Positions 21,774-28,058 of a stretch of DNA of 37,860 bases are shown here, one piece after another. A program made the translations under genes and the position numbers. The notes under the pieces are model-generated. The model had not been told where the DNA came from. It saw nothing but the letters and a program-made list of their open reading frames with translations, and made no database searches. The DNA is from an uncultured Paracoccaceae bacterium (GTDB lineage: Bacteria > Pseudomonadota > Alphaproteobacteria > Rhodobacterales > Rhodobacteraceae), in contig CATOSB010000024.1 of NCBI GenBank assembly GCA_951812305.1, forward strand, positions 1 to 37,860, in the 5' to 3' direction. Each line of letters begins with the position of its first letter. Positions within the stretch are counted from its first letter, which is position 1.

Positions 21774-21810
21774 CCCCACTCTTCAAATCAATCCGAAAAT
21801 ACCATGGAAC

Positions 21811-21822
21811 CATGATATCATG
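21811..21822. promoter_or_regulatory. Palindrome upstream of parA
   Basis: CATGATATCATG, a perfect 12-bp palindrome 60 bp before the parA start. The related CATGATACCATG sits right after the partner gene (22776-22787). Likely operator or centromere half-sites for the small DNA-binding partner of ParA. Confidence 0.5.
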
Positions 21823-21881
21823 ATTGCCAGATACCCGGTTTAATGGTACCGGTGGTACACAGCAACAGTCAGGGTACTAGC

Positions 21882-22538
21882 ATGACCTACGTAATTGGGA
21901 TGGTTTCTCAGAAAGGCGGCGCGGGTAAGAGCACCCTCGCACGTCTCTTTGCGCGCGAGCTGGCAGCGGATGATTTTGCTGTCAAGATTGCCGATCTCGA
22001 CACACAGCAAACGACCTGTACGGATTGGGCGGCCGACCGGGCGGAAACCGGGGTCGAACCTGAAATTCAGGTACAAGCTTTTGCCAAGATTGATACGGCG
22101 CTGCGAGAGGCCTCCAGGTTTGACGCTTTTATTCTCGATGGTCGCCCACATTCGTCGGAGCAAACCTTGCAAATTGCCAAGGCGGCGGATTTGGTGGTTA
22201 TCCCTACTGGGCAAACAAAAGACGATCTGAAACCGGCGGTGAAGCTCGCACATAGTCTCGCGGATGCCGGTATTGCCGAAGCCAAGATAGCCTTTGCATT
22301 GGTGAAGACAACCAACAGCCAGAGCGAACTGACGGCGGCCCGCGACTACCTCACCCAGACCGACTACACCGTACTGGGCGGGCACCTGCCGGTGTCCACT
22401 GCCTATGGTATGGCGCATGACTTGGGCAAGGCGGTGACGGAAACCCGACATAAGAGCCTCAACACGAAAGCGGAAACGCTGGCACAGGCGATCATCGACC
22501 GTCTTTCCACTGTGGCCGAGGCGAAAAAGGTGGCGTGA
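21882..22538 (+). CDS. parA: ParA/MinD-family partition ATPase
   Basis: 218 aa from ATG 21882 (MTYVIGMVSQKGGAGKSTLA). Deviant Walker A 'KGGAGKST' at residues 11-18, 'KIADLDTQQT' (A'), 'FILDGRPHSS' (Walker B region; note Gly-Arg where ParAs often have APP), 'PTGQTKDDL'. Lacks an N-terminal HTH, so it is a type Ib ParA of plasmid style, working with a small RHH partner encoded next. TGATG overlap couples the two genes. It would position a plasmid or integrative element; in a prophage remnant region this is foreign cargo. Confidence 0.85.
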   Translation: MTYVIGMVSQKGGAGKSTLARLFARELAADDFAVKIADLDTQQTTCTDWAADRAETGVEPEIQVQAFAKIDTALREASRFDAFILDGRPHSSEQTLQIAKAADLVVIPTGQTKDDLKPAVKLAHSLADAGIAEAKIAFALVKTTNSQSELTAARDYLTQTDYTVLGGHLPVSTAYGMAHDLGKAVTETRHKSLNTKAETLAQAIIDRLSTVAEAKKVA

Positions 22539-22780
22539 TGGCAAAGACAAGTAGGCTGGCAAGGAAAGGTACGCCACCAAAGCGCGAAACAACCATAAAT
22601 GTGATTGCTGCCGACCCCCGCGAAACGGAAGGCAAAACCTATCCGCTGCAAGTGCAGCTCCCGGCGGACGTGCTGTCGGCCTTCAACCGCGAAGCAAACG
22701 AGCGGTTCGATCACAAAAAAGGGGCCAAATCACGTTTCTTCTTGGAAATGTGGGACTTATACCGACAACACAAAACATGA
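22538..22780 (+). CDS. ParG-like ribbon-helix-helix partition protein
   Basis: 80 aa. A mobile basic N-terminus (AKTSRLARKGTPPKRETT) is followed by a ribbon-helix-helix-like core (YPLQVQLPADVLSAFNREAN, then KSRFFLEMWDLYRQH). Size and order behind ParA match ParG/omega-type centromere-binding partners. Starts at ATG 22538, overlapping the parA stop by one base. The tandem octamers directly downstream are candidate binding sites. Confidence 0.7.
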   Translation: MAKTSRLARKGTPPKRETTINVIAADPRETEGKTYPLQVQLPADVLSAFNREANERFDHKKGAKSRFFLEMWDLYRQHKT

Positions 22781-22823
22781 TACCATGGCTTCATGGCTTC
22801 ATGGCTTCATGGCTTCATGGCTT
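22776..22823. repeat. Partition-site-like repeats: CATGATACCATG plus five CATGGCTT octamers
   Basis: CATGATACCATG (22776-22787) runs into five perfect tandem copies of CATGGCTT (22784-22823, period 8). A near-palindromic AT-rich tail follows (ATAACATGTCATAT, about 22828-22841). Tandem heptamer/octamer arrays next to parA-RHH pairs are typical centromeres. There are no spacers, so it is not a CRISPR array. Confidence 0.6.
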
Positions 22824-22908
22824 CATATAACATGTCATATATCCTGTGACTGGTAGCGGCGGATATCTGGTGCGCCAAATCTGAGTAGGGTGGGTGCCGC
22901 CCTTACGG

Positions 22909-24294
22909 GAGCTATGCCCGAAAGTTGGTGATGGGCTGAAGCGGGCGGCATATCATGGCGGTGTTGAAAGCGCCGTCAGTCTCACAAGAGAAAGGATATG
23001 CCACCATGGCCAAATCTACTGTTGTACCGTTCGAAATTCCATCGGAGTTTTCGCCTGATCCGCTGACCGAGGTGATCCAGGCTGGAGCGAAGGAACTGCT
23101 GCGAACGGCGGTTCAAGCCGAAGTGTCGGCGTTCATCGCCGAGCATGCACATTTGCTGGACGCGGAGGGCCGCCAGCGTCTGGTGCGCCACGGATTTCTG
23201 CCCGAGCGCGAGATGATGACCGGGATCGGGACCGTTCCTGTGCAAGTGCCGCGGGTCCGAGACCGCGGACAGAATGCGGACGGCAGCAAGATCAAGTTTC
23301 GTTCTTCGCTGGTTCCGCCGTATTTGCGCAAGGCGAAGTCCGTTGAGGAGCTATTGCCCTGGCTGTATCTGAAGGGCATCTCGACAGGCGACTTTAGCGA
23401 GGCGCTGGCGGCGCTTCTGGGGCCGGATGCCGAGGGGTTGTCGTCTTCGACCATCACGCGGCTGAAGGCGGCCTGGTGGGAGGAGTACGAGGTCTGGCGC
23501 AAGCGCGATCTCTCAGGAAAGCGCTATGTCTACATCTGGGCCGATGGTGTCTATTTCACGCCGCGCCTGGACGATAATCGTCAATGTATGTTGGTGATTA
23601 TTGGTGCTGACGAGTATGGCGAGAAGGACGTGCTGGCCATCATGGACGGGTTCCGCGAGAACGCCGATAGCTGGCGCGACTTGCTGAAAGGGCTGAAGAA
23701 ACGGGGCCTGACGGTGCCGCCGGAACTGGCCACTGGCGATGGGGCTCTTGGCTTCTGGAGCGCTTTGAGGGATGTCTTTCCCGAGACCCGCGAGCAGCGG
23801 TGTTGGGTTCACAAGACATCGAACGTGCTGGGCGCGATGCCCAAATCCCTGCACGAGAAAGCAAAGGCCGATCTGCAGGACATCTGGATGGCTGAGACGA
23901 AGAAGGAGGCGAATGCCGCCTTCGACCTCTTCGTCGAAACTTACGGCGTGAAATACGAGAAGGCCGTTGGCAAGCTGGTCAAAGACCGTGACGAACTGCT
24001 CGCCTTCTACGACTTCCCAGCCGAGCATTGGAAGCACATCAGGACCACAAACCCCATCGAAAGCGTCTTTGCCACGGTGCGCAACCGCACCAAGAAAACC
24101 AAAGGCTGCCTGAACCGCAAAACTGCCCTCGCAATGGTCTTCAGGCTGATGATCTCAGCGAAGAAAAAGTGGCGGAAGATCTCCGGACCGAACCGTCTAC
24201 CCGAAGTCATTCAGGGGGTTGAGTTCAAAGACGGTATCAAGCAAGTTCAAATCGCCGCCTGACGAGGGCCGTCACCAACTTTCGGGCATAGCTC
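22909..24294 (+). mobile_element. IS256-family insertion sequence, complete
   Basis: 1386 bp bounded by inverted repeats beginning GAGCTATGCCCGAAAGTTGG on both ends (about 26 bp, one mismatch) and flanked by an 8-bp direct repeat CCTTACGG (22901-22908 and 24295-24302), the usual IS256 duplication length. One transposase gene. The restored target reads CCGCCCTTACGGGGCGG, itself a small stem-loop. Confidence 0.9.
23006..24262 (+). CDS. IS256-family transposase
   Basis: 418 aa from ATG 23006 (MAKSTVVPFEIPSEF), with AAAGGA 9 nt upstream. Mutator-type DDE transposase: 'YVYIWADGVYF' (first Asp), 'LATGDGALGFWSALRDVF' (second Asp), 'CWVHKTSNVL' (C/H motif), 'TNPIESVFATVRNRT' (Glu). Full length, no frameshift. 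A longer frame to 22955 starts at a weaker codon context. Confidence 0.92.
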   Translation: MAKSTVVPFEIPSEFSPDPLTEVIQAGAKELLRTAVQAEVSAFIAEHAHLLDAEGRQRLVRHGFLPEREMMTGIGTVPVQVPRVRDRGQNADGSKIKFRSSLVPPYLRKAKSVEELLPWLYLKGISTGDFSEALAALLGPDAEGLSSSTITRLKAAWWEEYEVWRKRDLSGKRYVYIWADGVYFTPRLDDNRQCMLVIIGADEYGEKDVLAIMDGFRENADSWRDLLKGLKKRGLTVPPELATGDGALGFWSALRDVFPETREQRCWVHKTSNVLGAMPKSLHEKAKADLQDIWMAETKKEANAAFDLFVETYGVKYEKAVGKLVKDRDELLAFYDFPAEHWKHIRTTNPIESVFATVRNRTKKTKGCLNRKTALAMVFRLMISAKKKWRKISGPNRLPEVIQGVEFKDGIKQVQIAA

Positions 24295-24460
24295 CCTTAC
24301 GGGGCGGGTTGGCGCGGTCCCGAAAGCGTTGGCGGCTGCGGCGTGGTTTCGGGGGGATTGTCTGCCACTCTTGCCGATCATCGAAGCCTGCCCGCTGATT
24401 GCGGCTTGGCGAATGCCTAAATTAAGACCTAAGATGCAGATACCAAGCACGAAACAGAAT

Positions 24461-25699
24461 ATGACCATCAATGTGAACCCTGACATACTCGTGTGGGCGC
24501 GCGAGACCGCCGGCCTCAGCGTGGATGATGCGGCTAACAAGCTGCAACTCACGACCAGTGTCAGGAGCACGGCGGCTGAGAAGCTAGAGGTGCTAGAGAG
24601 CGGCGAAAAGCAGCCGACCCGGAATCAGCTGAACAGCATGTCCAACGTCTACAGGCGACCGCTACTGGCCTTCTACATGGCCGAGCCGCCACGCACGGGG
24701 CCGCGTGGGACAGACTTCCGCCAGTCCCCGGATACGCGTAGTGCCCGGGCCAATGCCATGCTGGATGCCCTCCTGCGGGACGTCCGTTCCCGGCAAGAGA
24801 CGGTACGCGACATGCTTGAGGATGAAGACGACTTCGAGCCGCTCGCCTTCGTCGGATCCATCACTATCGCGCGGGGCGTCGACCATGCCGTGGCGGCTAT
24901 CTCCCGCGTTTTGGAATTCGACCCTCTGGCACCAAGACGGGGTGACGCCGACGTACTCTTCAAGCGGCTCAGGGCCGCAGCAGAGGCCGCCGGGGTTTTC
25001 GTGCTGGTCCTCGGCGATCTTGGTTCCCACCATTCCACGATCCCGGCCAGCGTGTTCCGGGGCTTCGCGATTGCCAATCACGCCGCGCCCTTCGTTGTGA
25101 TCAATGCCAAGGATGCCCGGCCCGCCCGTGCCTTCACCCTGATCCATGAGCTGACACACGTATTCCTAGGGCAAACCGGGGTCAGCGGCTCGATCTCCAC
25201 CGACAACCCGACGACCGACAAGGCCCGAGTGGAAAGATTCTGCAATGACGTCGCTGGCGAGCTCCTGTTGCCCGGGCAAAGGTTCAGGCAGGGCGCGGCG
25301 GACTTCGACGGCAGCGATGCCGATGCCGCCCGGATCGCTGTCGAGGTGATTGCCGCCAGATGGTCCGTCAGCGAGCCGATGGTGGCCTACCGGCTAAACC
25401 GAACCGGCGATCTCGGTGACGCAACCTACAACACGTTCCGGGCAGAGTATGACGCGCGCTGGCAAGCGAAGCTGGCGAAGGATCGTGAAGCCGGCGATAC
25501 GCCGATTAATCCGCGCGTTATGAAGCAGTTCTATCTCGGCAACGCGCTCATCAACGTAGTCCACCGATACGTCCGCGACAACGCGCTATCTCACACCAAG
25601 GCCGCCGCCCTTCTGGGGTCTAAGCCGGGCGCGGTCGAGCCGCTGCTGCGGCAGTTCGAGACCAAGCGCGGCTCCTTCGTCTCCAAGGCGGATGCGTGA
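24461..25699 (+). CDS. XRE-HTH/ImmA-IrrE peptidase, antitoxin-type regulator
   Basis: 412 aa from ATG 24461 (MTINVNPDILVWARETAGLS). N-terminal XRE helix-turn-helix (ETAGLSVDDAANKL, EKLEVLESGEKQPTRNQL), then an ImmA/IrrE metallopeptidase domain with 'FTLIHELTHVFLGQ' (HExxH) and 'RVERFCNDVAGELLLP' (third ligand). This fused family acts as regulator or antitoxin by cleaving or repressing its partner. The next gene, a DUF4411 PIN-like toxin, overlaps its stop. ATG 24434 is an alternative start; no strong ribosome binding site decides. Confidence 0.85.
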   Translation: MTINVNPDILVWARETAGLSVDDAANKLQLTTSVRSTAAEKLEVLESGEKQPTRNQLNSMSNVYRRPLLAFYMAEPPRTGPRGTDFRQSPDTRSARANAMLDALLRDVRSRQETVRDMLEDEDDFEPLAFVGSITIARGVDHAVAAISRVLEFDPLAPRRGDADVLFKRLRAAAEAAGVFVLVLGDLGSHHSTIPASVFRGFAIANHAAPFVVINAKDARPARAFTLIHELTHVFLGQTGVSGSISTDNPTTDKARVERFCNDVAGELLLPGQRFRQGAADFDGSDADAARIAVEVIAARWSVSEPMVAYRLNRTGDLGDATYNTFRAEYDARWQAKLAKDREAGDTPINPRVMKQFYLGNALINVVHRYVRDNALSHTKAAALLGSKPGAVEPLLRQFETKRGSFVSKADA

Positions 25700-26196
25700 T
25701 GCACCTCCTTGACGCCAATGTCCTGATCCGTGCGGATGCGGACTTCTACCCTCTTGATCGGATACCGCAGTTCTGGGACTGGCTGATTGAGAAGGGTGGC
25801 GATGGCGACGTAAAAATCCCGGCGGAAATCCACGCCGAGATCGCAGCGGGCAACGATCCGCTGGCAGACCGGGTCGCAGACAGCGACGTGAAGTCCGCGC
25901 TTCTTCTCGATGGTTCACCAGACCCGGCTCTGGTGCAGCGGGCGCTCGACAACGGCTATCAAGCCCAACACCCGGGCTTCAACGACGGTGAGTTGATCAA
26001 GATCGGGCGCGACGCCTTTCTAGTGGCTTACGGCCTCGCCGATGCCGAGCGGGTGATCGTAACTCGCGAGGTGTCAAAACGAACTAAGCGGTTGGGTGCA
26101 AGCAAGTTGCCAGATGCCTGCGACGACTGCGGCGTCAGTTGGACAACCGACTACGAGATGTATCGCTTGCTCGACTTCAACCTTACAGGCAGGTGA
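25699..26196 (+). CDS. DUF4411 PIN-like toxin
   Basis: 165 aa. 'MHLLDANVLIRADADFY' carries the first PIN-domain Asp; 'WLIEKGGDGDVKIPAEIHAEI', 'KIGRDAFLVAYGL' and 'RVIVTREVS' follow the DUF4411 family pattern with further acidic residues. Expected activity is RNA cleavage. Coupled to the ImmA-XRE gene by a TGATG overlap, forming a recognised type II toxin-antitoxin-like pair. Confidence 0.82.
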   Translation: MHLLDANVLIRADADFYPLDRIPQFWDWLIEKGGDGDVKIPAEIHAEIAAGNDPLADRVADSDVKSALLLDGSPDPALVQRALDNGYQAQHPGFNDGELIKIGRDAFLVAYGLADAERVIVTREVSKRTKRLGASKLPDACDDCGVSWTTDYEMYRLLDFNLTGR

Positions 26197-26204
26197 CAGC
26201 TCAC

Positions 26205-26242
26205 GGGGTCCATTAGGGCTCAGTGCAAAATACCCCTTTAAG
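26205..26242 (+). mobile_element. Tn3-family 38-bp terminal inverted repeat (single end)
   Basis: 38 bp beginning GGGGTCCATTAGGG and ending CCCCTTTAAG, the exact length and GGGG...TAAG format of Tn3-family ends. The GGGG edge faces left, so the transposon body lay to the right. Only a resolvase tail remains there; no second end is seen. Confidence 0.55.
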
Positions 26243-26393
26243 CCCTCTGGTCCCTTTGCAGTGTGCGATAGACGGTCGCTCTTGAAACGGAGAATATCTC
26301 GGCAAGATCACTGATCGAATGGTCGCCGGTTTCGTGCATCTTCAAAAGCTCTTTCTGTTGTTTTTCAGTAAGTTTTGGCTTCTTTCCTCGCAT
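26238..26393 (-). pseudogene. Serine resolvase C-terminal HTH remnant
   Basis: 51 codons, MRGKKPKLTEKQQKELLKMH onward, with 'SISDLAEIFSVSRATVYRTL', the Hin/Tn3-resolvase DNA-binding helix-turn-helix. The catalytic N-terminal domain is missing: upstream in frame only a few unrelated residues precede a stop. Its own stop codon lies inside the Tn3-type inverted repeat, so both are remnants of one transposon. Confidence 0.65.
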
Positions 26394-26749
26394 TTTTGTG
26401 GGGTGACAAAAGTCTTTGGGAAGCGGGACTATCCGGGCCTATTCGGGATGAAGTGGGATGAGAATTGAAATTTCCCGCCAGATCAGGGCTTTGAGCGCCT
26501 GGTGCGGCGCGGACCTGATGGCCACGTCAAATTCGGCCCGCGCCATAAGTTTTTCAGAATCGGCGCGTTTCGGGGTGTGCGAACCCGCTGGAAACGGTGT
26601 TTTTCGGGGGGTCGTTTTTCACCGGATTTTCCGGGCGTTTCGGGGGCGGCTTTTTTCGCGCTTCCCGGTGCTTCCGCAGCCACGATAATCCTGCCCTTGC
26701 AAGGGGCCTGCACACTCCCTGCAAGGCGCTTGCGACGGATGTGCGGGTG
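26394..26749. other. Non-coding stretch with T/G-rich repeats
   Basis: No convincing gene. It contains a series of related words (GTTTCGGGGTG near 26569, GTTTTTCGGGGGG near 26599, GTTTTTCACCGG, GCGTTTCGGGGGCGG, TTTTTTCGCGC up to about 26660), then a small palindrome CCCTTGCAAGGG (26694-26705). Repeated short sites next to the last phage gene could be transposase-binding sites at a phage end. Unproven. Confidence 0.35.
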
Positions 26750-27151
26750 TCAGCTGTAGGGCATGTCGTAGCCGAGGAACGAGCCGTCCTCGTATCGGTC
26801 GGTAATGTTGCCTTCCGCATCGCGTCTGGCGCGCGGGGCGGGTTCCATGGGGCTGAGGTCGACGCCGTCGAAGACGGGCGGCAGGGTCGAACGCAGCGGC
26901 TCGTAGAGTATCCCGCTGAAGGCGAACCCGAGCAGCCAGAGGAAGTCGGCCGGATCGTGCGCGGGATTGTGGAGGTAGAGCACACGTCCCTCGGATGAGC
27001 AATCCACCGGCGTGGGCAGGGCGAGGTCCCGTTGCATGTCCGGTATATCTGAATGTGTACCGGTAACGGTGCCCGCCACGTCGTCCCAGATCACGGTGCG
27101 CATCTCGCGCCCGTAGAGCATGTCGGGAAGGTTGATGGTGTGCACGGCCAT
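26750..27151 (-). CDS. Hypothetical phage accessory protein (133 aa)
   Basis: MAVHTINLPDMLYGREMRTV onward; acidic, with 'GRVLYLHNPAHDPADFLWLL' and a charged C-terminus. Base composition like the phage genes. Start ATG 27151 lies 5 nt from the inverted-repeat-bounded cassette. Last minus-strand gene before the foreign region. No family recognised. Confidence 0.55.
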   Translation of the reverse strand: MAVHTINLPDMLYGREMRTVIWDDVAGTVTGTHSDIPDMQRDLALPTPVDCSSEGRVLYLHNPAHDPADFLWLLGFAFSGILYEPLRSTLPPVFDGVDLSPMEPAPRARRDAEGNITDRYEDGSFLGYDMPYS

Positions 27152-27155
27152 GGGT

Positions 27156-28027
27156 AGTGGGTCAGTTTGAAATTATGGCTTCGAACCAGAGCCAAAGAAG
27201 CTTTGCATAAGCTCAACAACAATCCACCCAACGGCCGCGACACCGGCGGTACCCAGTATCCACACGATTACCTTTAGCCACGGCTTCGCATCATCAACAA
27301 TGCGGCGTATTTCATGCACATCTGAGGTGAGGGTTTTCAGGTTTTCAGCAAGGCTTTTGACGGAGTGGTCGAGAGTTTCAACATTGTCGATTACTTCTGC
27401 AAGGTTTCGACTGCGCATTCGCATCATAAATTCGACGTCTTGGGATGGAAAGTCCTTCTGTCCTTGATGTGGACCGGAGTATCCGTGTTCGTCGGCGGAC
27501 ATAAGTTGATAGAAAATCACCGACATTATCACCTGGCCATGTTTTAGGACAATAGGTTCCAACGTCGGATTATACAGAGAAACGAAAATCTTTCCCTTAT
27601 AGCCGGGATCTATTTGAGGGCCGCCGAATGCGATTACACCTCTCCTGGCCAGGCCAGAGCGAATGCCATAGGAAGCACAAATGTCATTGGGTAGATCGAA
27701 AACCTCTTCGGAGGAGGCGGATGCCCAGGAATTGCTTTCAAGGACGAATTCGTCGCCTTCTTCCCATTTGTGACGCCCAATACCAGCCGCAAGGACATCA
27801 CCTATTCGGCAATCATAGCTAGCCGGTTCGATTTTATTCTCATCAAAGGGCTCAATCGTAATCTTGCCCTCCGCGACCTTGTCGCTAATTTCTTTTCGCC
27901 CGAGGATTGCCATGCCTGCACCGGTTCTTGCCTTGAGTGAAAGGTAACACGCAGCACCGCGTGTGGGAACCCCCGGCTGGATCATAGCCTCGCTCCTTGT
28001 AAGGGCTGCAATTCAAACTGACCCACT
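27156..28027. mobile_element. Cassette bounded by 16-bp perfect inverted repeats
   Basis: AGTGGGTCAGTTTGAA at 27156-27171 and its reverse complement at 28012-28027 point inward and enclose only the dCTP-deaminase-like gene. The enclosed DNA is clearly lower in GC than its flanks. No transposase and no certain target duplication seen; a short CATGGG occurs outside both ends. Interpreted as a discrete inserted gene cassette. Confidence 0.5.
27173..27985 (-). CDS. Membrane-anchored dCTP deaminase-like protein lacking the catalytic Glu
   Basis: 270 aa from ATG 27985, which has a perfect AAGGAG 7 nt upstream; ATG 27913 (MAILGRKEI, 246 aa) fits the family start better. The Dcd/dUTPase-like fold shows 'IEPASYDCRIGD', 'SYGIRSGLARRGV', 'PQIDPGYKGKIFVSLYN'. 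In true dCTP deaminases the last motif reads VLEFYN with a catalytic Glu; here Ser136 replaces it. A helical linker (residues about 190-230) leads to a C-terminal transmembrane helix (VIVWILGTAGVAAVGWIVVE). Probably a nucleotide-binding, membrane-associated protein; deamination is doubtful. Foreign base composition. Confidence 0.7.
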   Translation of the reverse strand: MIQPGVPTRGAACYLSLKARTGAGMAILGRKEISDKVAEGKITIEPFDENKIEPASYDCRIGDVLAAGIGRHKWEEGDEFVLESNSWASASSEEVFDLPNDICASYGIRSGLARRGVIAFGGPQIDPGYKGKIFVSLYNPTLEPIVLKHGQVIMSVIFYQLMSADEHGYSGPHQGQKDFPSQDVEFMMRMRSRNLAEVIDNVETLDHSVKSLAENLKTLTSDVHEIRRIVDDAKPWLKVIVWILGTAGVAAVGWIVVELMQSFFGSGSKP

Positions 28028-28058
28028 TCCTGGTCATGGGGTGCTCTCGCTATCGTCG

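Noticed and set aside
22784..22823. Five octamer repeats as a CRISPR array
   Set aside because: The units are directly tandem with no spacers.
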